Below are positions 1 to 11,999 of a DNA stretch of 64,000 nt, in pieces. The notes beneath the pieces were generated by a model that ran no database searches, had not been told where the DNA came from, and saw nothing but the letters and a program-made list of their open reading frames with translations. Source of the DNA: Morella rubra (lineage: Eukaryota > Streptophyta > Magnoliopsida > Fagales > Myricaceae); the NCBI GenBank assembly GCA_003952965.2, contig CM025849.1, positions 4,906,568 through 4,970,567 of the forward strand, written 5' to 3'. The number at the start of each line of letters is the position of its first letter. Positions within the stretch are counted from its first letter, which is position 1. The translations under genes were made by a program, and so were the position numbers.

Positions 1-376
1 ATATAGTGGAGAATTTTTTTCTTCAATTGTATTATTTTCTTTTTTCGAATCGACCTATATCTTACAATTTTCTCTGGTGACATTTTATTTACGCTTTGTA
101 AGTTCTCAGAGGATAAGCATATAAAACTAAGGTTAAATATAATATAAAAAAATTAGCGAAAAAGACCATGGTACGTAACTGATCATATTATTTACAATAT
201 CAATTGATTAAATTAAAATGCTGGAAATAGAGTTAATCACTTAAATCTGAAGTGCTGGAAATTAAGACGGTATAAATTACTTTTTAATTTGGGAAAATAA
301 TATCTAGAAACTCCTTTGGACCTGCAGATTGGGGGCCCTCTCGAACATAGATTGGCCCCAACTGCCTGTTTTCAGT

Positions 377-511
377 TGGGCCTATCACCTTTCCAAAAGC
401 CCACTCGTTTGCAATTACTTCATCATCTTCTACCCGAACCCCTAGTTAGGGACTTAGGGAAAAAAAAAAAAAAAACCCCTGGTTAGGGTTTAATTTTACC
501 TCTTAGGGTTT
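377..511 (+). promoter_or_regulatory. site II and telo-box motifs of the eL24 promoter and leader
   Basis: TGGGCC lies at 377-382 and TGGGCT on the minus strand at 398-403 (site II elements). Two perfect TTAGGGTTT telo-boxes lie at 483-491 and 503-511, 44 bases or more before the ATG at 555. Site II plus telo-box is the known TCP/Purα-type module of plant ribosomal-protein and proliferation genes. The motifs are seen directly; their function here is inferred from family knowledge. Confidence 0.75.
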
Positions 512-554
512 CTGCGCAGGGTAAAGCAGTTGTCCACAAACTGCAGTAACAGCC

Positions 555-2737
555 ATGGTTCTCAAGTATGTTCCCCCTTTTCTTTCTATATTCGTAGGTT
601 ACTCTGCTTGCTAGCCGGGAAAATGTAGGAAAAATATTTTTTTTTTTCCTGAGTCTGACTTGTCTTGTTGTTTGTTTTCTTCCTTTTTTTTTTTTTTTTT
701 TTCTCCTTTCTCCCTGAAAAAATAGTAACATCAAGCAAATGAGCGATTTGATGACCCTTCGGACTCGATTTTTCTGTTTATTTTCATCTCTGTGATTTTC
801 TCAGCAACCAAATGGAGGATTATTGGGTTTTCTCTTGTTTGGCTTTCCACCCATGTGGATGGTTTGAGCGTATTTCATTTGTTTTCTCATTCACCCTATG
901 AGAATTAATACCAAATAAGTCTAGAATGTCAATGCGGTTCTTTCTCCGTTTTTACCTCTCTTCTTGCATGCAATACTTTCTTGCAGTCAAAATATTTATC
1001 TTGAATGGCTAACGAAAAAGAATTATGGTGTTCAACTACTCGCTTAACAAAGGTTTATAATCTGATGAAGCACATCATTACTATGATTCATGTTGATTAT
1101 TGTTTTGGCTTTTTATTCTGTGTACTTTTTTGTACTAGCTTATCCTTTGCATAGAATGATTTGTTAAATGTCAATGTAGACATAAAAGGCAGGGGCTAAA
1201 TCAAAGATGGGCCAGAGAATTGAATTATTCTTGAAATGGTAGGGTAGAATTATGATTCTTATTACTTATCAAAAAAAAATTATGATTCTTATTGTGCTTC
1301 TTAAGAAGGGTCTTAAGAAAAAAGGTAAGGTGCAGTTACTGTGAAGTAATAGGAATTATAACAATATAACATTAAGGTTTTGTCTGATAGTATTGCGACA
1401 TTGTTAATTGGGCGTGAAATCATGAAGCCAGGAATGTGGTTAAATGCTGAGCAGAAAAAAGTATGAAATATCATTGTTTGTCCTTGACCTGATGTATTGC
1501 TCATTCTGGCCTTCTTGTATGGCTACTGTTGAATTTCACATTAATTTATATGTATATGCTCAGTTTCTAATGCTGATGTTTCAGGACTGAACTCTGCCGT
1601 TTCAGTGGTGCCAAGATATACCCCGGTAAAGGTATCAGATTTATCCGATCAGATTCTCAGGTGAACTTTTTCTCGAACAAACATTGCCAAACTTCAGGAT
1701 TCTGCTGTAATTTTTCTTTTTCTTTTTCTTTTTTCCATTTAACTTTGTTGGTTTTCATGTTCTTTGTGCACTGAGATTGATGTTTATCCCTTGTTGGGTT
1801 ATTAGGTTTTCCTCTTTGCAAACTCAAAATGCAAGAGGTACTGCCACAATAGATTGAAGCCTTCAAAGCTTACTTGGACAGCTATGTACAGAAAGCAACA
1901 TAAAAAGGTGGAGTACCCTCCAGTATCTAGTTTAAAATCCATCTTCATGTTACTACTATCTGGTATTTATTTACTCGCACTTGGTTCACAGGACATCGCT
2001 GCTGAGGCTGTGAAAAAGAGGCGCCGTATCACCAAGAAGCCATACTCTAGGTCCATAGTTGGAGCTACCTTGGAAATTATCCAGAAAAAGAGAACTGAAA
2101 AACCAGAAGTACGAGATGCGGCAAGGGAAGCTGCCCTCCGGTATGCTTCCTTTGCTTCCATGAATTCTGTCTCCTTCCAAAGAAAATAAGGGTAAAGCAA
2201 GAGACCTGTACTGTAGGTAAACTGAACCCGTCACAGAGAGATCCATTTGATCTCTCTGCCAGAGGTGGAGCTAGAAAAGTATGCATGGGAGGCCATGGTT
2301 ATCTATCTGTTAATTTTCCATAGAGATCCAGTTGATCTGTTGATTTCATTTGATTCTGGGGGTACAAGAAATTTTAAGAAAATTTGGAGTTGCCCTGGCA
2401 ACATGTGGCTCTGCCACTGCTGTGTCTGCAACGTGGTGACCATACAATTTGTGGATCCAGTGCCTAGATTGACAGGTTCTGATCTAGACATCCTGACACT
2501 GAATAGTGCACACAGGTTGTTAGACCCATGTCTAGGGGATTAAATCACTTCTTTAATATGATTATTCACTGAAGAGTTGCATATTTCTGCAGTGAAGTTA
2601 AGGAGCGAATAAAGAAAACCAAGGATGAGAAGAAGGCAAACAAAGCAGAAACAATGGCCAAGAGTCAGAAAACTCAAAGCAAGGCAAACCAGCCCAAGGG
2701 CCCCAAACTGGGTGGTGGTGGTGGTGGAAAGCGCTGA
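555..2737 (+). CDS. RPL24: 60S ribosomal protein L24 (eL24), five exons
   Basis: Cytosolic large-subunit ribosomal protein eL24. The coding exons are 555-565, 1585-1660, 1806-1907, 1992-2140 and 2593-2737, each bounded by GT and AG. Joined, they give 160 residues, close to the usual plant length of about 163. The protein starts [12 protein letters not shown] and has the conserved N-terminal [18 protein letters not shown] block, the basic core [20 protein letters not shown], and a lysine-rich tail ending GGGGGGKR. The first exon holds only 11 coding bases, a common arrangement in plant ribosomal-protein genes. In plants eL24 sits at the subunit interface and helps reinitiation after upstream ORFs (the Arabidopsis STV1 role); that is family knowledge. 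The frame is open across all junctions, so the gene looks functional. The 3' UTR probably runs to about 2900. Confidence 0.97.
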
Positions 2738-2899
2738 GCAGCCAACTTAGACAAGTGAAACGAACACTCGAGTTATAACCCTGAGGGTACTTAGAGAGTT
2801 TTTTGTTCTGGATCTCCCTTTCTTTAATTTTTTACTAGTGAACTCGAGAAGATTCAATTTGTATCGAGGCTTTAGGCATTGGTCCGAACCATTGATATT

Positions 2900-3932
2900 G
2901 CTTGCTTTGTATTGAATTCCTGCTGAGTGGTGATCTTAAATTTCATAAAAGGTGTTGGAGCGTTTTGTAATGTTTCTCTTTTCGTAGTAGAGCCGTTTAT
3001 CTTTCGACCTCTGTGCTCTTTACGTGTATGTAAACTAGAGTGAGATGAAACCCAAAAGCAAAGAGATATGGACACAAGAATTTGGAAGCCTGGATGTCCA
3101 TCGGGCACCCCAAACGTCATACATACCAGGCAGAGAGCCAAAGGCCCAACACTGCCCCAGAAACACGAGGAATACAAAAACTTGTAAATTTTTTAGAGCA
3201 AACATTTTTGTAAATGGAAGCCATCGACAACAATGAGTGCCGTGCAACCAAAAGTCTACCCAATCTACAAAACGCATCCAAAACTTCTTCAGTTTAAGAG
3301 GGTTCATGCACTTCCTCTGAAAATTCCTCATTAGAGCAGAATTTGAAAAGCAGTTTGCAGCTAGACGCGCTGCATACAAAAAAAAAAAAGACAGTCTGCA
3401 TACACAGAAAGCAACATTTAGGCATGAAAACAACATACCACGAAAGAGCATGTTGTAGAACAAGACAATTTCACGAAAAAAATGCAGGAAAACAATGACT
3501 GACATTGACAAAAAGTTTAAAGAGGTCCTTTGCATTCAGATCCGTGCGGGAGCTAAAAAAATGGCAGTGTATCCGAATGATTTAAATTAAGTTTCTTCAA
3601 CAAACATAGGATATGACCAAATGAGAAATCATGGGGATTGCGACCGGGAAAATTTCAGGAAGGGAAGGTTAACATGCACATTAGTACATTACATACTCGA
3701 TGATCCGAAGATCAAACAGAAAAGGAATTATCTTTCGGAGTGGAGTAACAAAAACTCATGAACCCGTCCCCCTAAGACAACAACTCCCTCAAAAGGTCCC
3801 TTCAGAAACTCATTAGAATGGCAAGAAAAAAGAGAGACGAAAAACGAGAGAATTTGGTAACATTTTTACACAAATATGTTAATGCATGGAAGCTCTCAGA
3901 ATTTATTGGTTATGATAGGATACGTTTGCGTT

Positions 3933-3981
<49 letters not shown>

Positions 3982-4080
3982 CTAACATCAAATCAATAGT
4001 AACTCCAATTACAGGTCGAGCATTTAGTAAAGTTCATGAGAGATCAGGAAAACGTAGGATCATTGTAGAAAAACCGCGGA
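2900..4080. other. intergenic DNA between eL24 and the VQ gene
   Basis: I see no gene here. Open frames on both strands around 3035-3535 lack recognisable domains and overlap each other. The stretch ends in a compound dinucleotide repeat. Confidence 0.5.
3936..3980. repeat. (GT)n(GA)n compound microsatellite
   Basis: About 13 GT units pass directly into about 9 GA units. This is a typical polymorphic dinucleotide microsatellite, about 200 bp beyond the stop codon of the VQ gene. Confidence 0.9.
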
Positions 4081-4180
4081 ACACAGAAGAGACAAAAAAT
4101 GTACAATAAACAAAATACATGGAAATTTAGCAAGAGGGAAATTCCCATCCAAACACCTCAAGATGATAATGTCTTATGTC

Positions 4181-4615
4181 TCAAAAGACTGGCAGCTCAC
4201 TTAACTCTTCAATGAAACCATCCAAGTCCGAGAATCCATCAGAGAAGCCACTTAAGATATCATTTCTCCATATTTCTTCTTCTCCCTCCTTTGTTCTAAC
4301 GCCATTTTGCAAATTGGCCAAGTCATGACGCATTTCCATGTTCATGCTGGGCCGGCGGTACATTCTCAGTTCATTACTGGTGGCTGGACTTTTTGAGATG
4401 TTCCTCTTACCTTTTTTCTCTGCAGGTTTTCCAGTGAGTCTTTGGACAAGCTCTCGAAAATTTGCAGCATCAGTCTTTATGACTTCCGGTGCGTATATGT
4501 GAACTATGCGAATCTTCCCCTTGAATTTTGATATTACTCTCGAACTTCTGTGCATGGAAAGTTCAGAAGAAGCTGAGCTCGGTTTCCATGAATGTGGTTC
4601 CACCATCTCCCCCAT
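4181..4615 (-). CDS. VQ-motif protein
   Basis: Intronless, 144 residues. The diagnostic VQ motif (FxxxVQxxTG) is perfect at residues 53-62: FRELVQRLTG. It is preceded by a basic/hydrophobic block (KIRIVHIYAPEVIKTD, residues 34-49) and followed by a basic stretch (KPAEKKGKR). The C-terminal half is acidic, with repeated GFSDGFSDLDGFIEEL-like phenylalanine/aspartate spacing near the end. VQ proteins are small nuclear or plastid cofactors that bind the WRKY domain of group I and IIc WRKY factors and act in defence and stress signalling. The arrangement resembles the Arabidopsis VQ17/VQ25 group (inference from memory of the family). Small size and lack of introns are typical of the family. The ATG at 4615 is chosen because it opens the frame and gives a family-like length. 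Confidence 0.88.
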   Translation of the reverse strand: MGEMVEPHSWKPSSASSELSMHRSSRVISKFKGKIRIVHIYAPEVIKTDAANFRELVQRLTGKPAEKKGKRNISKSPATSNELRMYRRPSMNMEMRHDLANLQNGVRTKEGEEEIWRNDILSGFSDGFSDLDGFIEELSELPVF

Positions 4616-4682
4616 TTCAACTTAGAGCCTATGGCACAAGAAATGGGGGGTACGTAGCAGAGAGAGGGAGACCCCGGGGCCG

Positions 4683-4700
4683 GGCCGGGGGGGGGGGGGG
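4683..4700. repeat. G-rich run
   Basis: A run of about 14 G follows two GGGCC steps, just upstream of the VQ start. Such a G-run could form a quadruplex or be a sequencing-length artefact; another poly-G run lies near 5716-5730. Confidence 0.6.
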
Positions 4701-5053
4701 TGATGTCGTTTGATTGATAGTGTATATTCGTAAAATGGCTAATGGATTGAGGTTAATATAGATAGCAGAATGTCATAATAACTTATTTTAAAAATACTAG
4801 TGAGAATTGGAGGCAATATTAAGCTGTCTTTTGGAAACGTGGATTGGATATATTCTACCATCTCAAGAGTCAATGAAGTAAGAGAACGCCATTGGGCACT
4901 GCTTACAGAGTTGCACATGGATATTCTTTCTGCACGTTAGAAGTCTAAATAATAAGCAGTAACACTCGTGCATCTGTTGTGAAGGGTAATTGTCCAAGTT
5001 CATTTGAACTAACTGTGCAAAATTAACTTCCCTAATGTACAGTCACCTGTCAA

Positions 5054-5425
5054 CTAAAAGAAATCTTTGTTCACCGGATGTTTCTCTTGGAAACTGAGTT
5101 CTGCAATATTTTTCCTAGTGAATGACGTGAGATTTTTAGGACTGAGATGCGCGGTAACGAATCTTATTTTGAAAAACTTTTTGATTAAAGTTAGATTCAC
5201 TTTAGCTTCTGTTTCTACTAATTGTAGCGGTAGTCCAGGAGTGTTAATTATTTTTCCTCTTTTCATATATAGTGGCCATATCAACGTGCATGGAGGGATG
5301 AACAGCATGAAGAACAAGATTAGGAGAAGAAAAGCTTCGAGGAAGAATAGAAGGAAGATCAGTATCATTTTCCATTTGATATCTTCCAATAAGGCCTTCA
5401 CCCACCCTTTGCAATCAGAAATCAC
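5054..5425 (-). CDS. possible small membrane protein, unrecognised
   Basis: A 123-residue open frame that I do not recognise. Residues 1-19 are polar with a KALLEDIKWK stretch, followed by a very hydrophobic segment (about residues 20-45, rich in L, F and I) that could span a membrane. The remainder is basic. An antisense frame of nearly the same length (5067-5429, plus strand) also exists, so at most one is real, and neither has domain support. I favour the minus strand only because its N-terminus looks like a membrane anchor following a hydrophilic head. It may well be chance. Confidence 0.22.
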   Translation of the reverse strand: MISDCKGWVKALLEDIKWKMILIFLLFFLEAFLLLILFFMLFIPPCTLIWPLYMKRGKIINTPGLPLQLVETEAKVNLTLIKKFFKIRFVTAHLSPKNLTSFTRKNIAELSFQEKHPVNKDFF

Positions 5426-5439
5426 TTAGAATTTTCGGG

Positions 5440-8430
5440 CTCTTCACTTGGCCGGCTCTATTTAGCCACTGTGACATACTGCATCCTACTCTGTGCCTGC
5501 CTCTGTCTTGACATCTATATCCATCCAACTAAATGGGATCTGCATGTGGGTGCCAATGCAAGATGTGTGCACAGGGCATGGAGACCTTGAAACCAGTTTT
5601 GCTACTGTACGTGAAAATCAGCAGAACATAATAAGACTTGTGTTGTTGTTCTTTTAGAATACCATCCAGCCAAGCCTGCCATCAATTGACAGGTTTCGTC
5701 ATTAGAAAGAAGGAGGGGGGGGGGGGGGGGCACTTGCTTAAGTTTTGAATTCAAGAGTATATTAACCCCATTTCATCTTTCTATAACATGAAAGGCTAAC
5801 TGAAGGAGAAATTTCTGTTCTAGATGGAATTATATATAGCTACAACTGGATAAAGAGTTACTGTTAACCTCGCGAAGCCTCTTAAATAACATTAATTAAT
5901 GGAGTTCACGCTAATCTTTATAAGTACTATTTGCATACTATTGTTCTTTCTCATGTTATTTGACACTTGGAAACGTACTCACTAACTTGAAACTTCGTGG
6001 TAAGTGCTCTGTAATTTTAGTTTGCACAGGCACACAATAGTAGAGTTTTGGGAATCATTATCTTATCTCTATTGGTGCAAAAATGAACCTGCTAATTGGT
6101 GACCTTGCAGGCTCTTTCTCAATTGAACGAACGTAGACTCTCCTAAAACAATTTTAATAAATTGGCGTTGTTAGACATTGACATTAATTACATTTTCAAA
6201 GTATTGATACCAAAGGATATGCGCATATCTGAAGAAATATAATATTCATTCCATAAGCTATGTAAGCATTGAACAATGCTTCCATTGGTGAGTTCAAGCT
6301 AGCTAGTACTGATGTTACAATTGACATTATTATATTAGGAGGGAAGCTTGTATACTTCGTTATCTTGGGGGGAAAAGAGCTTATGTTGAAAGATGATTAT
6401 TGTATGATACAGGATTAAGTTGCCTTCTCAAGTTAGCAACCGACCAGAAGAGAAGAGTCTCACCCTGCTCACGTTTGTGGATTTGTGAAGTCACTACCCA
6501 GAAGAAAATTACAAGAGAAACACTAATAATGTATTGCACAAATTTTGAGGTAAACCAAGGCTGAGGAACCTGTGAATCCAAGAGATAAATCAAGGGAGAC
6601 AATCAAATAACATTGGGAAAGGAAAAAGGAAAAGAATATCAAGGAACAGAGGTTTGTGACTTTGTATATGGCAAGTTTCTTTGTAAAGCCTACAATCAAT
6701 AGTGTTCTGTTCCTTTTACCCCTACTTTATACAAGATGTTGCTATTATTTAGTTGGTTCCAAACAATAAAAAAAGCCGAATTACATAAAAATAAGGTCAG
6801 CTTGAGAATCTAAAAGGCGGATGAACCTCACTGTCTAACCCTTAGTTAATTCTCTGGATCAAGCGCTTTTCTCTAGAGAGCTGAAATTAAACCTGTCATA
6901 ACAATTAAAATAATTAGACCTGTAACAGCGCACTTCTTTATGTAGGCATGGCTGCTTGAGGGAATACAGAAGGCCCCCCCAGTGAGCAATTCATGGAACC
7001 AATGAAAATAATTTCTGAACTGCGGATTCCGGAGAACTGTTACATGTCACTGCTGCACAAGTTTGCTTAGGATTTTCACAGTGATGTTATGTCTTCCACA
7101 TGATGTTAATGACATGGTGAGAGTTTGGATACTATGGGGGAGCTGGCAGCTCCCTGTTACCTGATATCATACTTCTTTATTCCTGGCTATTTACGAGCAA
7201 TCTTGAAGAATGTACGGCCAGATGCAATGCCAACCAAGACCAATCCTCTATTTCCTGCCCACAATTGCTTACTTCATGTTGGCAGGCTAGCAGCCGTAGC
7301 TTTGGACAAGTTTACGCTGGGAAAGCAGGCTGAAAGAGGATTCATTTGAAGCACCACTGCCTACCCCTTAATAAAATCATTACGGGATAAAATAGATCAA
7401 ATTTGATGCATGAATTGTGGGTATGAATTTACTATGGTTATGTCAACAGCCTTTTTCTCTTTCTACCAGATCACATGTTCTGTTCACTTATTTTCTTCTT
7501 TTGGGTAATGGGCGCTCACTTTTCACTAGATAAATTATTAGTACTTTTTTTCTGAGACACTAGAAAATTAGTTCATATTTGATTGATGGCCTGTTGATGA
7601 AAATGCAATTGAGGGGCAATTTTTTTGGATTTTAAAGGTGTCATATCTGTAATTTGAATGTACACCGGAATTACGGCTGGGCCAAAATTGTTTTTCCATG
7701 TTGCTGGGTCCATTATGGTGAGGGACCGCAGCCAGTCATAACGCTAACACGGGTTATAAGATTTTTGCCAGGAGGAATAGCTCTATTGCTGACAGCCTCA
7801 ATTCCATGAATTTTTCTTACTCCTTTCGTGCGTTGAATTTTTGTTGTCATGTTGTTTTTCTGTTCTAGCATTGCTGTACGTTGGTGTGTATGTACTGTAA
7901 AGTTAGTCAATTTGGACGACGTTGGTGATTGTATAGATTATTTTCCCCTAATCGCCCTTACCTACCCGAAAATTGAAAAAGGACTTGCAAGGATTGAAAC
8001 CCATCAGCTTGTCCTCCAAGAAACGCAGCATACATATTGAAAAGGGGTTTGGGGGCGTCTTCATCAGGAACTTCTGTCCGCTCTTTGAACAGTCCAAATC
8101 AGCGGGTGGACATATGCTTCCTTTTGCCCCCACTCGATGCCACTTTTGGACGCATAATACCCAGAGAGCTTGTCCACAAAATATTGCCAGATTACTCAGA
8201 AACATATAGCTTTGATGCAGAAAGAAAAACTGAAAGGTATATTATTTATAGACTACACGTTCACAGTTCACAAACCCACAGGAACGGGTTTACCCATAGA
8301 CTACACAGAACAAAATAATCCCCTCAACCGTATATGTATACACTAACGCAAACAATACAGTCGATCGTAAACTAGAAGCCAAAAGCAATGTTGTGGCATC
8401 AATATATGAAAACCAAAACCCACAACCAGA
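5440..8430. other. gene-poor AT-rich stretch
   Basis: About 3 kb with only short, unsupported frames (for example 6381-6602 minus and 7125-7349 plus). I recognise no domain, RNA gene or transposon end. It could hold regulatory DNA or an unrecognised non-coding transcript. Confidence 0.45.
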
Positions 8431-8442
8431 AAATTAAAATGC

Positions 8443-8715
8443 CTAAGAAGTGAGATCATTCCCGTCCTCAATTTTCTTCGATGGAGAGTACTGCAGGCTC
8501 CTTGAATAAGCTGGAGATGACTCGCCACCTGCAGGCATGTCTCCAAGAGCAGAGAGTATCCGGTTGATAGTTAGGGAGCGAGGTGTTCTAAAACTAAGCG
8601 ATCTCTTGGTTTTGGAGAAGACGCTCGAAGATTTTGAAAGGATGAGAAACACCAAAGCCTGGACGAGGACAAACATGGCAACCTTCATGAGACTCTGTTC
8701 TAAGCTGCTTTCCAT
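8443..8715 (-). CDS. small single-pass membrane protein of a plant family, unnamed
   Basis: A 90-residue protein starting MESSLEQSLMKVAMFVLVQ. An open frame extends 35 codons further upstream, but I chose the ATG at 8715. The stretch from there, a short polar head followed by a hydrophobic segment (about residues 9-26, KVAMFVLVQALVFLILSKSS), is what I recall as the conserved start of a family of short uncharacterised plant proteins. After the membrane segment come a basic and serine-rich region (FSKTKRSLSFRTPRSLTINRIL) and a serine/proline tail. It is probably a tail- or signal-anchored membrane protein with a cytosolic basic side. Function unknown. The family resemblance comes from memory and should be checked by search. 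Confidence 0.6.
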   Translation of the reverse strand: MESSLEQSLMKVAMFVLVQALVFLILSKSSSVFSKTKRSLSFRTPRSLTINRILSALGDMPAGGESSPAYSRSLQYSPSKKIEDGNDLTS

Positions 8716-8829
8716 CTTGGTTCTCTTAAACTGATTTCGAAGCTGATTGTACGTACGCGATCGAAATTTGGATTCGGAAGTGAAAGGATGAATTGGGTTA
8801 ACAAAGATCACAGCAGTCATCCTTTTTAT

Positions 8830-10135
8830 AGACAGAAGTTAGGATCACCAGATTACTAAGCTTGCCTCTTTGACTAGCCGCCTCAGAACAAGTTACACGT
8901 TTGGTTATTAGAAAGCAAGACAAGGTAATGAATCGAATGAATACCACGTAGAAGTTTCCGAAGAGTTGAGGGTGGGAACTGGTCAATTTTGACCGAAAAC
9001 TTAAGGTTGTGACGACCACAATGACCACAGGGTTGGACGGCAAGAGTCGGAACTAGTCAATCGCCATCATATGTGGCACCACATCAGCTTTCGTTGTCCG
9101 TTTGCTGAACTTTTTCCATATTCAAAGAGTTTTTATCCTCTAAGATATCATCACACTGCTCATCTAAGACGTCTTTCTGGCTAGCGTAGATACTTGGCCA
9201 ATCCAGATAATTGAAGAACTATGGAAAAGGTCGACACGACAGCAACTTTACACGAAACTCGTGACATACTCCGCATGAATGCGAATTTCTTCTCTTTATA
9301 TTTAGGATTTTAACAAGTTCTTTCAAATGGATGCTCTTCTTAAGTTTTTGAAGAAAATGTACGCCAAGGCAAACTTTGACTCTCTAACGGAATTGTATAT
9401 AGCAATTTTGATCTGCTGAAATAGCCACTGCTCTCTGTCTTCGCATGGTTAATGCATGCATCCATCGATCCGCTTAAACAGCAGAACTCTAACCTAAATT
9501 TTTCTGACTCCATTTATCAAAGCAACACTGATTAAAATAGTATTTTACCAAGAGCAGGGAGTACTCGGAAGATAGAGCTTTTATTGGTCTATTCCTGATT
9601 AATTTTGATGTAATAAGTTGCCAATGAATAAAGTTAGACGGGTTTAACTAATGTGTTTTGAGATCATGTTAAATTTAAAGGGTTTTGCCTACTTTTTATA
9701 TTTCCATCTTTCCAATTCCTTCCAAACATGACGTCCAACTTTCTGGACCATATTTCGTGAAGTTCATGAGGAAAGAGAACTGGAAGTCTGAAATATATAT
9801 GAGAGAAATGGGTTTCCCCCGCATGTGGATGCCATTGTTAGACTAAATATATTAACCTGGTCCTCGTCAAATAGGTTAGGTGGACCTGTTAAAAGAGAAC
9901 ATGGCAGAACTGGTGTTCAGGAAACAAATCAAAAAAGGATTTGCACAAAGGGCGACGGCGTGAATATATGAATATAGATGTATCATGGACGAGATGTGAA
10001 CCAAGCAGAATGTTAGGTAGAGCACCCTCTCTCTCTCTGCCATTTGTGTTTTAACTTCCGTATACGATCAGTGTATCTTTTTCCATGAGACCACATATAG
10101 CCTAATAGCCTATAGATAAGGCATGCATGCGAAAA
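8830..10135. other. intergenic region
   Basis: No gene recognised. The sequence is AT-rich with scattered TATA-like strings. It separates the membrane-protein gene from the start of the tandem array at about 10140. Confidence 0.45.
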
Positions 10136-10204
10136 TACGTCACCAGAATAAAACCACGATTCAACTGCTTGAGACGTTTATAAGGTTGGGAAGCAAAAGT
10201 CCCC

Positions 10205-11410
10205 TTGTGCCCTAAATCTCTTCAGTCAAACTTCCAGAAGTTTCTTGTACGTTATTTGTTCGCCGCAGTGGATGTTTTAACATCTAAAATTTTATCATCG
10301 TTACATTTTTTTTTCTTTTATTTTTTTATAAACTTTTTTCACTTTTTATTTTTCATTTTTATTTTTTTATTTTCTCTTTTGACCTTTTTACCGATTCTTA
10401 AAATTTTATTCCCAAACACTGTATTAATCACCAGGTGCTACGTTTTTCGTTTTTGCCTTCTTTGTAAGAGACTTCTCTCTCTCTCTCTCTTTTTCTGCGG
10501 AGGACAGGTGGACGTGATCAGGACGTGGATCAGTTCGACAAAGATAGAAAAGGCATAAACTTTCGCCTGGAGAGATCGATAAAGTAGAAAATAGGTAGGC
10601 CGTAGGTTCCTTCCGTTTTCCTCATGCTTTAGACAAACAAATTGATTAAGTAGTTGTGGGTCACAAGGCATTCCCTGGTGAGTTGGACAAGTCTTGATTA
10701 TTTTCCATTTTTGGCCTTCTCTCTACGCGGCTAGCTTGGATCCATTTTAGGCCTTTTTCTGGAGTTCTTGCAAGTCCAACGTCTTTGAGGATCGCCAACA
10801 ATAGGGACCATGAAGATGTAGCAAGTTACTGTCTTGGCGTGTTAAATTTGTCTCTCAAAATTGCAAATATAGACAAGAAAATCGATATTAATTATTCAGA
10901 CTGAATTCATGATATGAATTTCGTAAACTAAAGATTGGAGTTTTGACTCATTCGCAGTGAACAGTGGGCAGTGCCAGTCTGTAACATAGACGATCGACAC
11001 CATACTAGAAAACAATAGCAGAAACACATAAAAGAAATCCTTTGACAAATTCAAATGAATATATATGTTGCAAAGTCTTCGTCAGGCCTTGTTTATTTTA
11101 CAAACATCTCAGAACACCCCCTTCCGCAAAACCCACCCACCCACCCACCCCCCCACACACATACACCCACCAAATGCCCATCATCAAAATACATACTAAA
11201 GACTCCAAATCACTGCCAACATGGGACCATTCTCATGTTGGCTTTCAGATATTTCCAGCGACTTTCCTTCTAGCGAAGTGCGAAGTGCGCCCATGATATA
11301 GACTGATATAGTTCACAGTTCCAGGGCACAAAGTACAAAGTACAAAGTACAAACGCCGTCTTCTTCTTCTTCTTCTTCTTCTTCCGGTCTTTTCTCGCAG
11401 CCACGTACGA
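10205..11410. other. unit 1 DNA without genes
   Basis: Spacer of the first tandem unit. It contains T-rich and CT microsatellite tracts (10475-10495), a run of CCCA/CCCC near 11140, and a (TTC)n tract at 11359-11390 beyond the small gene's stop. The open frames here are low-complexity. Confidence 0.5.
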
Positions 11411-11419
11411 TCAGTGCAT

Positions 11420-11605
11420 CTACAAGCGGGAGAGGTTCGACTTGACAGGGAAGTAGGACACCACCATCGGAGCTCCGGACGGTTTTGATTTGCTTTTGGG
11501 TTTTTCTGAAGAGCAATCTTTTACGCGAACAGCGGCTCCCACATCATCGGAGACTGGAGTCGAAGAGCACATGAAACAACTGAAAAACGCTGAGAATAGA
11601 GACAT
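11420..11605 (-). CDS. small cysteine-headed protein, copy 1 of 3
   Basis: A 61-residue intronless protein. The N-terminus MSLFSAFFSCFMCSS is hydrophobic with two cysteines (10 and 13), a layout compatible with S-acylation and membrane attachment. The middle is polar and lysine-rich (VKDCSSEKPKSKSK). The C-terminus is a strongly conserved block, VVSYFPVKSNLSRL. I cannot assign a function; it resembles short uncharacterised plant proteins ending in SYFPV-S-LSRL (memory only). A TATA-like CTATAAAT lies on the minus strand at about 11741-11748, some 135 bp upstream. Copies 2 and 3 differ by only a few residues, which supports coding selection. Here residues 47 and 55 are M and K instead of I and N. 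Confidence 0.68.
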   Translation of the reverse strand: MSLFSAFFSCFMCSSTPVSDDVGAAVRVKDCSSEKPKSKSKPSGAPMVVSYFPVKSNLSRL

Positions 11606-11999
11606 CGTGTTTCCCTTATCGGCTTAGAGCTTAAGGAGCTAGTGAAGAACCTTGTGGTTTCTTTGGCAGAAAAAGTTGAAATGAATGAGAAAAGAATATT
11701 AGTTCTAGCGAGTAGAACTGCGGTAAGATATATGCCCCATTTATAGTGCTAGGAGAGATGCGATTTTAGCTTGCTGAGCGCGGAGAGAGATGGGGAGTGA
11801 CGTACTAGTGAGTCAAAAAGCTTGGAGGGCAAGTAGAAGACCAAGCAAGAGTTATTCGAGTCAATAGCCCCTCGCATATTCCCGGATGGTTCTCACTAGT
11901 TTCGTAACTCCCACCCAATTTTAAAGGAGTATTTTCACTGGTCCAGTACCTGATCCTTCAATCTCGTTTTTAGACTGCCATCTGTGAAGAAAAAAAAAA

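Noticed and set aside
483..734. Open frame on the minus strand over the eL24 leader and first intron
   Set aside because: Lysine/arginine-rich only because it reads poly-T tracts backwards; it overlaps exon 1 of a certain gene.
5067..5429. Plus-strand frame opposite the putative membrane protein
   Set aside because: No domain; mirrors the minus frame and lacks a plausible N-terminus.
7125..7349. 74-residue open frame
   Set aside because: No domain, signal or splice context; length expected by chance.
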